Below are positions 1-11,628 of a DNA stretch of 64,000 bases, piece by piece. Positions within the stretch are counted from its first letter, which is position 1, and every line of letters starts with the position of its first letter. The stretch comes from Embiotoca jacksoni. Lineage: Eukaryota > Chordata > Actinopteri > Embiotocidae. The notes beneath the pieces were generated by a model. The model had not been told where the DNA came from. It saw nothing but the letters and a program-made list of their open reading frames with translations, and made no database searches. The DNA lies in assembly GCA_022577435.1 (NCBI GenBank), contig JAKOON010000008.1, positions 1,298,501 through 1,362,500 of the forward strand, in the 5' to 3' direction. The position numbers and the translations under genes were made by a program.

Positions 1-940
1 ACTGAATACACAGTGACGTGGCGTGCTAATGTGTGATGAACAGGGAAATCCATTGCACCTCGAGCAGTTCAAATGGCGCTGAATGAGTGTGTGCGTAATG
101 TGATTTTTCGTCAGACAATCAATATCCGAGCTGCCCTGAAATGAGATCAGTGTCTATGAGTACATCAACACAAGTCAATAATATATCATGGATTTGTACC
201 TCATCAAACTATAATTCTGTTGACTGTCTACTCCCTACGTGCCTCGATCTATCACTACTTGTCTTCACACTGCTCTTTTTTTGTGCCATCATTAAAGCGA
301 GGTTGTTTTTTCAGGCCAGATTCAATATACAGCTGATAACTTTCTCTAAACATGTGCAGGTGCATTGAGCTTCCTCTGGTTCTCACCTTTCAATGACAAC
401 ATCTATAAGGAAATAAAATTAGTTTCTTTCCAACTCACAAACTTTTTGGGACCTCAAACTGTCCCTAAATTCCTGGAATAGAGATCTTCTTATATTTTTG
501 TAAATTGGTCCCAAAGGTCATTATTATTACTGTGTTATTATCACTGTAATTAATTTAGCTCAGAGGGCAGTAAAACCCTGCATGACCTAATATAATGGTT
601 AATCCAAGGCCAGTATGTCCAATATATCAGCTTGGAGCTTTTGCTCTACTGCTCGTTTTCTTGAGGTAACTGTGATTAGTGAGTCTCTGTATCGTCTCCT
701 CTCTCCATTGGTCTTGTTATTGATTCAAAGGTGTCCTATCTTTAACATAATGCTCCTCCTTTGTAAAAAATAGTGCCAGCAGTGTCAAACTTAATTGTGG
801 TTGTATCTCAGCTAGGCCCTTATAAAGATGTAGCTAAGACCTTCACCCAAACACCGCACCCTGGGAGATTTTCAACAGTAGCATACAAACACACAGGGAA
901 GTTACAGTAAACATCTGCAGTGCAGATGTAAGGTTTAAAA

Positions 941-941
<1 letters not shown>

Positions 942-1026
<85 letters not shown>
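942..1026. repeat. CA then TA composite microsatellite
   Basis: CA units to about 989, then alternating TA with one GTA interruption. Apparent reading frames here are spurious. Confidence 0.95.
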
Positions 1027-1027
<1 letters not shown>

Positions 1028-1141
1028 TACTTTATACAGTACTTTTAATGCTGTGCAAGTCAGCTCCAGGTGTAGATTCACCTCTAAGGGCATGTGGAAT
1101 TTTAGATCATCCATAGAGCTGTTCAGAGATGTATCTGACCA

Positions 1142-1143
<2 letters not shown>

Positions 1144-1175
<32 letters not shown>
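1144..1175. repeat. TTA microsatellite
   Basis: About ten TTA/ATT units. Confidence 0.93.
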
Positions 1176-1176
<1 letters not shown>

Positions 1177-1379
1177 TTACTAAAATATAAATGTGACCAG
1201 TGTCAAGTCCACAAACACAAAACTGCTGAGATTAGCAGTCTACTGACGGTTTTAATATATGTACCACAAGTAAAACGAGATAATGATATGATGTGCAGCA
1301 AGTTACACTCCATCTGTTAGGAGCTGCATCACATTTACATTTTTATGTATAGGTGAATAAATTCTATCATGTGGTTTGG

Positions 1380-1480
1380 GCAGTGGTGGAAGAAGTATTC
1401 AGATCCTTTTCTAAAGTAAAAGTCCAACAATAATATACAAAATCTCTATTACATTGCATTGCCTTGCTTATATCCAGGTA
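1380..1480 (+). repeat. hAT-like non-autonomous repeat, left-end fragment
   Basis: GCAGTGGTGGAAGAAGTATT, CAGATCCTTTTCTAAAGTAA and AAGTCCAACAATAATATACA match a well-known fish repeat that begins CAGTGGTGGAAGAAGTA. The other end is not present nearby. Confidence 0.65.
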
Positions 1481-2420
1481 CAGCAGATAAGTCTGAGGGG
1501 TCGTCGAGAAAAATCAGTCGGCAAATTTCTTCAGCAGTCAAAGTATTTTTTTTACAATCAACCAGCTCTATACTGACAGTGTTACCTTAGACAGGATCCT
1601 TGAATCCAAAAGTTGTTACCACATTTACTACAAGAAAAAAATTTGCAAGAAATGTAGAATGTGTAAAACATGGTGGGAGGAAGTCAAAATTAAGGTTGAC
1701 TTGGGATGAGACACATTTGCCTACAAATTTGTAAACATATAAATAATATGAGGTTAATCATTCCATCTTTTTGGGGCTAAGATAATTTTCAAGTTTCTCT
1801 CTTTGGACCTAATGGCTCTAAGTGGAACTGTAACCATGTTTAGTCATTTTGCAGCCAAAAAACCCTGTCAATGTCATTGTAGGGTAAATAGCTTTTTATC
1901 TTTAAAAATATGAAAAATGTTTTGGGGAAGTAACAGAAGATGTCCTTTCCATCTCAGCTGGCTGGAGGAGCGTGTCAGTGTCTGTGTTTGATCCTCGGAT
2001 GCTGTCAGGCTGAGCACCAGCCGGGGAACGAGGGACCAAGTAAACAAACTCGCACTGTAACCTACAGGTAATTGGAAATGTGTTGTTAACAGTGCACAGA
2101 CGAATGAAAATTCATATGCTATTGACGTAGTGCAACTGACCAGCTAACTGGCTAACTTGGCTACAAAGTGATAATAGCGGTGCACTCTTCCAGGGTGGCT
2201 TTCTGATCAAGTTAGGGACCTAAATTGCAGGATAATGCTTGACTAGCAGGTGGAAAAATATTAGAGGGACGTTTTTGGTCCTCAACACATCGCAGGACCT
2301 TTATTTACAAGTCTGGCCACTAAGCTGAAATCACTACACAGCACAGACCTTTGTAAGGGGCTTTGCGGACAACCTGTTCAGTTTTATTAGGGTTAAATAC
2401 ATGAACAGACAATCCTCCCT

Positions 2421-2421
<1 letters not shown>

Positions 2422-2477
<56 letters not shown>
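2422..2477. repeat. CA microsatellite
   Basis: About 28 uninterrupted CA units. Confidence 0.95.
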
Positions 2478-2478
<1 letters not shown>

Positions 2479-3461
2479 CCCACCCTTCACATAACAGAAG
2501 CTTATTCAGCTGGTTTGGGTTGAGCTCAGCTATGCAAATATATGTCACTGAACATGAGTAGCTCTCAGACACTTTCATTTTGTCAAAGGAGCTCTCAGGA
2601 AAAAAGGTTGAAGACCCCTGCTGTGATAGTTATTGAGTCTTCATCTCGCCCGATCAACAAATCAGTAAACTGACGTACATTATGGAGGTAGTAGACGTAC
2701 AATATTAGATACGTCTTCAGCATTTATGTTGACTGAATATATAGTTGTAAAATTACATATTCGGAATGGTATATTTAATTAATATTGTGTGCTTTAACAT
2801 CATTATTGGCACGACAATAGTGCGTTCAACCGTAAGCATCACTGAAGTGATGTTTACTTCTCCAGCAAATACATTGACCCTTGACCTTGTGATATTTACT
2901 AGCAATCACCATGGTGTCCTGTTATGCTTATTTGAGCACGTTCCAAGTGTACAACGGACCAATCACATTTCTGGGTCAGAACTACTTGTTTTATAAATGG
3001 TGGTATTGCCTGTTAATCAAACATGGCAAAAAGGTCCACATGCATCTTCCTTCCAGACTGTAGTGACTGTTAGAGCATACAGAAAATACTTTACTTTCCT
3101 TTAGCTGAAAACATCAGATTAATTACTTTTGGCTCACATTGCTTGGATGGATTATAACGTATTCACATCTTCCCCAGCAGCACATCCAACTCCACATGAC
3201 TTAAATATGTATTAATGCACTTTCCATTCTAGAGCTTTGGGTACTCTGCGGAATATAGAGAAAATATGGTGGAACATTCAATAAGAGGTTGTATATGCTG
3301 TGTTTTTCGCCAAGATTAAATGGGTTTTGGGCCCGGGCGTGCTGCTGTGCTTGTCAGACCACTGCTGTTTGGAGCACTTACAGGAAAGATTGACTTTACT
3401 CTTATCTTTTAAGTGAAATTGACTGTGTTTTGCTTTTGGCCATTGAAAGGTTATTGTCTGA

Positions 3462-3463
<2 letters not shown>

Positions 3464-3541
<78 letters not shown>
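3464..3541. repeat. TG then GA microsatellite
   Basis: About 31 TG units followed by about eight GA units. Confidence 0.95.
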
Positions 3542-4689
3542 TTTATTCATCTTATAGTTGCTATTTTGGTCACAACTCTCATAATTTTTTTTATAAATAA
3601 ATACTGTGCATTCCCAATAGCCAGATTAAAAGTATGGACTCGACAAAAAAAGAGAGTGCACATATATAGCAGTTTACAATGTTTGCCTTTCACTCATACT
3701 CACATACCAATGGCAACTTAGCTACCACACCAAGGTGCTCGCCTGCAACTGGGAGCAACTTGGGGTTCAGTGTGGGAGCTACACTTGGTCTTGAAATCTG
3801 CACAAATTTTTTTTTTCTTGTTATGCTATCCTACTACATATAAGCCATTTCCGACATTGATCTTTAAAGCTATTATAAATGATGATAGCTTTGTGGTAAT
3901 TACGATTCAATAAATTCCTCTCATATGGCTTTGCAAAATCATCTTTGTGAGACACTCATGAAAATCAGCAAGATACAAGGTCTTAAATAAAATTGGATCA
4001 TTCCAGGTAATTGAACTGCAAACATTTGAACATTTGTCGACTACAGAAGCATTTTATCAAGTGTACATCCATATAGAACTGAGAGGATCAAATTTAACCC
4101 AATGGAATAATTGTATACATAGTATACACTACGTAAACTGTTTATAAATGCAAGTAAAACAAAAAATGTTACTACTTTATCAGATGCAAATGTAAACGGA
4201 TAATTATAATTGCCGTTTTGACAAAGTGAAAAGATTCTTGCAAATGTATTACAAATCTACTGAGAGCTCATATCTCTAAAAGTATGAAGATCCTTTTAGG
4301 TGGGACTCCAAACTGCAATCTGTGTGCTTTAATTATCCTTCAGAAGTGTCTTGACTGGTGAATTGAACTGATTGGATGTACTTTAGAAAGGCACACATCT
4401 GTGTGAAGTATGTAAGGTCCCATGATTCAAATTGTCTTTATGGCTTGCTTTTTGTCACGACAAAAGCAAGCCATAAAGTCGAGGTAATTCTCTGTAGATA
4501 TTTGTCATAAAACTGTGGTGAGGTATGGATAAGGGAAAAAAAAGAATAAAACCATAAATAAGGTTTGGACTGTTTTAAGAGCACAGTGAGTTGAAAGGTT
4601 TGAACCAGCAGGACTCTTAATAGAGTCGTCTGTTCGGTCAATCTGAGTTACTGGCTCAGTAGCAGTCCTTCAATCAGGCCCTGATGGTA

Positions 4690-5372
4690 AAGTGGCTACA
4701 TGGAAGCCACTCTCGAATACAAGGCACACAACAACCCATTTGGATTTTGCCAGACTACATCAAAGGACTCTGAACTCTTTGGGCAGAAGATCAAACACTA
4801 CGCACAACACTTTGTTTCAATCCACGGCAAAACACCATTATCAAGTTAGCAGATGACACTACATTGGTGGGGCTGATCAAAGATGGGTCTGAGTCTGCCT
4901 GCAGGGTGGAGATCTGCAAATGGATATTGTAATGGTGGTCCAACAACAAACTGACTCTCAACACTTCAGAACTTGACAGGGCAGGGTGAGGATACCGCTC
5001 CATAATACATGGATGGAGACAGAGAGGAAAACATGCCCAGCTTTAAGGTCCTGGGCACCCACATCACTTAGGACCTCACATGGACAATCAACACCACCCC
5101 TCTGGTAAAGAAAGGCCGAGGTGACTCTAATTCCTAAGCACACGCTGGAAAGCTAACCGATTCACCGCTACATAGAAAGCCAAAGTCCAGACTAAGACCC
5201 AGAGAACATCTGTGGAGAGACCTGAATACAGACAAAAACAGACGCTTCCCATCAAATCCGACAGAGCTTGAAGGGATCTGCCAGGAAAAAAGGTATGGAC
5301 TGCCAAAATTCGGGTGAGCACAACTAGAAACTTACCTAAGAAAACCTGAAGCGCTACTGGCTTCTAAAGGGG
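4690..5372 (+). mobile_element. Old Tc1 transposon relic interrupted by a LINE reverse-transcriptase fragment
   Basis: Positions 4690-4795 resemble the mid-region of a Tc1 transposase gene (KAHNNPFGFCQ-like reading). Positions about 4800-5120 read as an RT fragment: TIIKLADDTTLVGLIKDGSE around the A-D-D catalytic box, then NNKLTLNT. Positions about 5195-5372 return to Tc1: EHLWRDLNTDKNRRFPSNPT, ELEGICQEK, ETYLRKPEALLASKGGK. All are on the plus strand with scattered stops. The simplest reading is a LINE piece inserted into, or recombined with, an already dead Tc1 element. Confidence 0.72.
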
Positions 5373-5460
5373 GTAAATGAGAGATTTCAGGTTTTCATTG
5401 TTTTAAAAAAAAAAGAGACTCATTTATAGATTCTTAACCTGCAGCTGAGTGTGTGTCTGA

Positions 5461-5461
<1 letters not shown>

Positions 5462-5492
<31 letters not shown>
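5462..5492. repeat. CA microsatellite
   Basis: About 15 CA units. Confidence 0.93.
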
Positions 5493-5496
<4 letters not shown>

Positions 5497-8400
5497 CAGG
5501 CCATCCAAAAGTCCAGGACGATTACATCCACCATTGCATCCAAACTGAGCTCTCCGAGTAAGTGCAGATAGTCTGCATCCCTGCAGCTCACTGCTAACCT
5601 GCCTCGTCATCCAAAACTCAAGTTCCAGCAATTTATCAAACTAAAGATTGAAGTCGTTCCAAATTACTACATAAATCACTGTCGGCTTTCAGGTGCTGTT
5701 TCATCATTTCACACACCAAGCAGTAGTATTGTTATCTTTTCATTTATTTATCACTCTCGTTATCCTCTAATTGGATAACAAGTGTTGTTCACTTCTGATG
5801 GTTATGTATCTCAGTGTGTGTTGTTGTATTTATGACTAGTTTAAAGATATAATGAAGCTCCGCTGTCCTGTTCACATCCTGGCCCCTTAAGTTGTGTGGA
5901 CATCATCAACGTAGCCTTCCTGTTGTTAACTTTTCCCCTAAAAGTTGGTTTAAATGTCTCTTAAGGCCATTAAGAAAAGCTTCACGTGCAGTTATTATAA
6001 TGACCATCTGAAAACTACCGTGCATTTATATTCTGACTGAGTTGCACATAGTAAAATCATATAGGAAGTTATGTTCCTACACAAGTGCTCAGATAATTGC
6101 CATCACGTTTGCTCAAATTCTCAACAATACCCAAAGAGATCCTTGGAAAGAGCTTTAACTTGCAGGACATGGTACGATAGAATCAATGCAGCAGTCATTG
6201 AACAGCTTGATTCATTTGGGAAAGAGGATATATTCAGTATGTAACTCATTGACCAGCATCTGTGTGTGAATCTGATGTTGTTATTAAACCTAAAGTCCAT
6301 GTAACTTTATAACCACTATACTGGTGATTTTATATGATAGAGTTCATTACAAATTAATCACAAGTATTTTTACAGCTGAACATTTTACAAATTAAACCAA
6401 ATGTTTTACATTTTCTACTGTCCTACTGTAATATTAGTAAATTAACTTCTTGTGCACCTTATCTATGCTCCTATTTGTTCATGAAAAAGTCGTTTAATTG
6501 TGAAAGTTTCTTCCCATATCTGTTAAAATAAATGTATCTGTTGCTGAAATGAATCTTCCCTTCCCAATAAAAAACGAACAGAAGTAGTTAACACGACGAT
6601 ATAATTGCAGAACTACTTGTTGTTATAAAATAGATGCATCAAATGGATGGAGTCAAAAACAAGTCTCGTGATGTTAAACTGAATACAGAAAAACAATACG
6701 AAGGAGGTACATGTGGGGAGAGGATGATGTTAGCACACTGCTGCACACATAGAAGCCAGTATAAGCAAATAGAATTAATGAATTCCCATTACTCCCAAAT
6801 CAATATTCAAGCTACATGATGAATTCAGAGGGGTAAGCTATTAATCATTAATGTCATCAAGAGATAGCCAATTGGACTTTGACTCGGTTTGCAGCCGTGG
6901 TGACTTTTTTGAACTAGAAACGTTAAACTCAGAACCCCAGAGGAGCAGCCTTGAGACGGTCACTGGGTCTGGCTCTGCCAGTAGAAGAGAAACGCGGCGG
7001 CTCTGAGGCTCCTCTTTGGATGTTCAGGCCATGGGCATCAACTCAACCACATTAATAAGAAGTGACTGCCACTAATATGAGCTGCCATTAAACTAACATG
7101 ATCCAGCATTAAAGCGTTTTAAAATAACAAGGATTCCCAGTCCTGAATGTTTATGTTTGTCAATGTTGATTTGTTTAGAGTTATGTGCGACTGTACTTTG
7201 ATGCTGAGATGTTCAGCCTCTCTGATGGTGTCAGAGCATTACCAAACTCAGAGGGATTCACGCTCCGGGGACCATGAATAGCTGCAAGGCATCCAATAGC
7301 TGACCAGCCCTGACTACACAATAAAATCAAAGGGTAATGAACAGCTATGAATCCTTTTTGAGCGCATAATTTATCTTTAATCTTTACCAATCATAGCATT
7401 CTCAAAAGAACTGTTTTCTTTGAGAGTTGCTGCCCTTCTTTTGTTCTGCCCTTCAAACATTTGCAGTCTGAACAAGCAATATTTGATGAAGGCATTAAAA
7501 AAAAAAAAAAAGTATCTCTTGCTGCTACTTAAATTTCAGAGTGAGGAGCGCTTGACCGATCGAGCGCGGAATGCTCTACCGATTGAAATTACCACCGAAG
7601 CCCCTGGAGCATTGATCTCAATTTCTGCAGGTTTGGGTAAACAGCACCTTATACGCCTACAAATCAAGTAATTAACACTTAAAATAGAGATGAGCCTCAG
7701 CAGAATCAAGGTTAGACTTCGCATTTAATGTGAAGCTAACGCTAAATTTGAGGGGAGATATTGTGGAATGGAGGAGAAAAGAAGAGAAGGAAAAATGATC
7801 ATTTGAACTGTGTCTGACTGCTCTCAGGGTGAGAAGGAGGTGCCCTCTGAATCACCAATGAGACTAGCAGACATAGCCAGCAGCAGTGACACTGACACCT
7901 TCCTTCCCAGCACCACGCATCCCCTGCCTTCCCTTCTCTCGCTGTGTTGTGCGCTGCCTCCACTTTGTAATCTATTCAGCTCCCTCTTGTTGTCTTTTGC
8001 TGCTGTGCAGCGTCTTGTTTTATTCTGCGCTCGTCTGATCTTTTGTGTTTTCTTGTTCTGTGCTCTGTCTCATACTGCTCTTTACTGTTGTGTTGTATTG
8101 TCCTCAATTAAACAAGGGGAATATGTCATTGTACTGACAATTCTCTGTGTATGAATAAGCCTGGGGCGCTTTCTCAACAGAGGATCCTTTAGGAATAGGA
8201 ATACAGTGTTGAAGGTACAGGTAGATGAATATTCAACAAGCAAACACATACAAGCAGGCAGACAGAACAATGTGGATTTTAACAACAGAAAACCAGATAC
8301 CAGTCTGTATGAACCGACCCACCCACAGGCAAGATAGAATGCCGATTCTGAACCACTGCAGACATTTACAGTCGTAACCTACGATTCCTGTTGAGACTTT

Positions 8401-8582
8401 CTGAACATTTAGTGAGGAAAACCTGACTTTTGTGAAAACTGCAGTATCTTTAATCCATAACTAGCTTTAAGTTATGCAGTTCATTATTAAAGGAATATGC
8501 AAATACAGTGAAGAATCCGATTTAAAAAAGATTTCATGGGTTTCCAAAAAAAACAGCAAACATTAACAAAATTGTGTTTTTA

Positions 8583-9344
8583 CGACCCCGTCTCCAAAAA
8601 AGTTGGAACGCTGTGTAAAATGTAAATAACAACAGAGTGTACTGACAGATCACAATTTGAAATTCTTTTTGGAAATAATGGATGCCACTTCCTTCGGTCT
8701 AAAGAAAAAATGGATGATCCAGCTTGTTTTCAGCGCACAGTTCAAAAGCTAGCATCTTTGATGGTATAGGGATGCATTAGTGCACATGGCATGGGTAGCT
8801 TGCACATCTGGAAAGAAACCATTATTGCTAAAAGATATATACAGGATTTGAAGCAGCATATGCTGCCACCCAGACAAATTCTCGTTCAGGGAAGGCCTTG
8901 CTTATTTCAGCAAAACAATGTCAAATTGTATTCTGCACGTATTACAACAGCATGGCTCTCTAGTAGAAGAGTCCAGGTACTAAACTGGCCAGCCTGCAGT
9001 CCAGACCTGTCAGCCAGAGAAAACATTTACACATCATTAAATGAAAAATACAACAAAGTACACCCTGAATTGTAAAGCATCTTAAATCCCATATGAGTCA
9101 AGAATGGGACAACATTTCATTTTCAAAACTCCAGCAACTGGTCTCCTCAGTTCCCAAACCTTTACAGAGTGTTGTTAAAAGAAGAAGTGATGCAAAACAG
9201 CGGTAAACATGCCCCTGTTCCAACTTGTTTCGCAGACATCAAATTCAAAATGAGCATACAGTTTCAACAGAACAATAAAGTTTCTAATTTTCAACACGAG
9301 ACACATTTTACAAAACGTCCCAAGTTTTTTGGGAAAAGGGGTTG
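8583..9344 (+). mobile_element. Deleted Tc1-like element with partial transposase, flanked by TA
   Basis: The left end (CGACCCCGTCTCCAAAAAAG, then TTGGAACGCTGTGTAAAATG) and right end (its imperfect inverse, GTTTTTTGGGAAAAGGGGTTG) are inverted repeats, and the element is flanked by TA at 8581-8582 and 9345-9346, the target duplication of Tc1/mariner elements. The interior holds the C-terminal part of a transposase. At about 760 bp it is roughly half the expected autonomous size. Confidence 0.88.
8791..9180 (+). pseudogene. Tc1-like transposase C-terminal remnant
   Basis: The frame from 8791 gives GSLHIWKETIIAKRYIQDLK, GRPCLFQQNNVKLYSARITT and LNWPACSPDLSARENIY. These are the regions around the second and third catalytic residues of Tc1-type transposases (F-Q-Q-D-N-A-K and W-P-A-C-S-P-D-L-S-P-x-E-N in intact members). 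The second catalytic Asp is replaced by Asn here (QQNNV). A stop at about 9073 and a frame change interrupt the C-terminus, which is readable as LQQLVSSVPKPLQSVVKRRS to about 9200. Confidence 0.85.
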
Positions 9345-10312
9345 TAAACAATGAGTTCACATAAGTATTATATAAGGATTCAGACGTTGATCTCTCAGCT
9401 GTACTTTACGTGTCTGAATCTGTGCTCCGAGTGTCACAAAACAGAAAATTAACATTGAATTAGGAGCACACACATACTGATGTGGCTATCGTAGGAGATG
9501 TAGTTCAGGATGAGGAGCATAAGCTAACAGAAGCACCATCAGAAATTATTACATCCGCCTCTATGTTGTTAGGTCCCTGTTAGTCTCAATGTGACAACAT
9601 TGTCCTCAGGGTCCCACTCAACCCACAAGTCTGTTCAACAAGCCTCTCAGGGTAAACTGAGGCACTCATGATAAAAGAAACATATATTACATCATTAGAA
9701 ACATCTGGTACACTATTATCACACTGCGTACGCATGTGAGAAAGTAAGAATCCATTAAGAGATTCCATTATGTTCAGGTGTCAGTCTCAGGTCTGTGCTG
9801 TATAGAAGTTTCACTCGTTTGTCATTTTGTGGTTATCAGTTTCTTGAATGGATATTATTATCTTGTTAACCACACATTAAGCAGATCCACCTTGCTGACT
9901 TGACGTCATCTGCACTAGATTCATTACAATAATTCCAGGTGACTACATTCTGTGATTACTTTGACTCAGACTTAATAAGGGATAAGAGGTGGTGGTGTTA
10001 GTAGTTTAGTATGTTTTTAAAATGTTGCCATTATGGGAATCCAGTTGAATTATGGGGAAATATTTTACAGTGTGGCAACAATAAAATAATATAGTGTGTG
10101 TGGCGGATCATCCTACTGAACTGTGTATATGTTTACAAAGTTCAATAAAAAAAATAAGAATGTCCTCACTAAAAAATAATTTAGGCTGCTTGCCCTTATC
10201 AACATTTACACATTCCTACAATGGAGATAGTATTATTATAAATAATAGTCGTAAGGGACAAAATAGTGTAGGTTGAAAAACATGTGTAACATGTAATAGA
10301 TGCAATAGCTAC

Positions 10313-10557
10313 CCAGTAAGGCCATGAAGCAGATGCAGATGGCGAAGAGGGAGCTGAAGCTCAGCCCCACGTCCTCCCTGTAAACTGCCAGCGTCGTCTC
10401 ACAGTGGCGTCCTCTGTAACCCTCTGGGCAGTGGCAAGTAAATTTGGAGGGAGACTGAGCCACGCAGGTGCCGCGGTGACAAGGTCGCGTGGCACACAGG
10501 GTGTAGACACAGGACTTCCTGGTGCCGTTCACACGGATCATGTGACCCGGAGGACAT
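10313..10557 (-). CDS. Cadherin exon 8: end of EGF 2, EGF 3 and first part of the transmembrane helix
   Basis: This 245-nt exon enters in phase 2 after TTTTTTGCAG. CPPGHMIRVN closes the second EGF unit. A third follows with six cysteines, C-ATRP-C-HRGT-C-VAQSPSKFT-C-H-C-PEGYRGRH-C. Next come a juxtamembrane stretch (ETTLAVYREDVG) and the hydrophobic run LSFSSLFAICICFMALL. The proposed donor is the modest GTAGCT at 10312, leaving phase 1 in the middle of the helix. If the intron were retained, the frame would stay open for about 25 more residues, partly hydrophobic, before a stop at about 10236. The exact 3' end is therefore less certain than the start. Confidence 0.86.
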
Positions 10558-10806
10558 CTGCAAAAAAGAAGCGTAGCACAGGAACAAGAGGGGGGGGTGG
10601 AAGAAAGAATCATAAATTACATGTAGAATGAGATTACTCTGATGATTTGTACATGAGACAAGATTTGATAAAATGAACATGGCATAACCCTTCTATAAAA
10701 AGATATCGTTAATTATACATGAAGAGAAAAAAAAAGCATGTAAATAAAGAGAGAAACAGCTGGAATAAAATAAATCACACCGGACACTTAACAAATTGAA
10801 AGATTA

Positions 10807-11628
10807 ATGGGAGATGAACATAAATATTCTCACATGCTGCTTTGTTTATTTATAGCATATTTAGAAGATGGCGCCGTGCTAGTGGCAGCCTGTTACAGCA
10901 GCTCCCCCGAGTGTGTTTTGTTTGAAGTATTTTTCTCTTTTTTTTCTCTCTGGAGATGTTTCTTTCTTTCACGTGTGTTAAGTGACGGTCAGACAATTGA
11001 CCGTAACTTTTCCACTTTTCTGGTGGCTCTTTTACTTTTTTCCCTCTTTGTAACAGAGAGCTACGCACAGTGGACTGGGGTCATTGTTTACTCTCGTGAT
11101 CAGCTGATCGCGCTGAGTAGGCCTCTACTGCTGCTGCCCCGAGCGAGGCCTGAGATCCCGGAAGAACTTCGGAGAAGATGTCGGGGTTGCAGAGCTGGAG
11201 CTAAACTGAAGGCGAAGAGGAGGAGGTATAAACCATCGGTACCGGCGATTTTAATGGGGAACATGAGGTCGTTGGCCAACAAGACTGACGCGCTCGGCGC
11301 GCTGGTAAAGACCCAGCGGGAATACCGGGAGTGCAGCATCATGTGTTTCACCGAGACATGGCTGCACTCACATTTCCCGGACCACAGCGCGGCCGTACCC
11401 GGCTTCAGGACCGTTCGGGCGGACAGAGACGTTGTGCAGAGCGGTAAGAAGAAAGGTGGAGGGATTGCAGTCTATGTGAACGAGAGGTGGTGCAATCCCG
11501 ACCACGTGTGTGTGAAGGAACGTTTCTGTAGCCCGGACATTGAACTTCTAGCCGTGGGGATGCGCCCTTATTATTTGCCGAGGGAGTTCTCGTCCGCCAT
11601 TGTTATCGCTGTGTACGTTCCTCCATCA
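10807..11628 (+). pseudogene. LINE ORF remnant: 5' leader and endonuclease domain
   Basis: The frame is open from about 10807. The recognisable endonuclease part starts near 11252 (MGNMRSLANK), continues through CFTETWLHSHFPDHSAAVPGF, GGGIAVYVNERW and IVIAVYVPPS, and then stops resembling the family. N-x-R-S-L-x-N-K and x-E-T-W-L are the usual early motifs of fish L2-type endonucleases. The catalytic half that should follow is missing because of the internal deletion. The N-terminal open stretch before 11200 is probably leader sequence, not protein. Confidence 0.8.

Larger units (their letters stand above)
1..10312. other. Region downstream of the last visible cadherin exon; no host exon recognised
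   Basis: A phase-1 exon with the rest of the membrane helix and the acidic catenin-binding tail would be expected on the minus strand, but no match was seen in this stretch. It contains microsatellites (about 942-1026, 1144-1175, 2422-2477, 3464-3541 and 5462-5492), an hAT-like repeat piece at 1380-1480, a nested Tc1/LINE relic (4690-5372), a Tc1-like deletion derivative (8583-9344), and two short exon-like stretches on the plus strand (1958-2067 and about 7540-7652) that I cannot assign. Between 5640 and 7500 nothing is recognised. Confidence 0.55.

Noticed and set aside
7810..8154. 114-codon plus-strand open frame rich in Leu, Cys and Ser
   Set aside because: No domain, no credible splice context and low-complexity hydrophobic composition; most likely chance.
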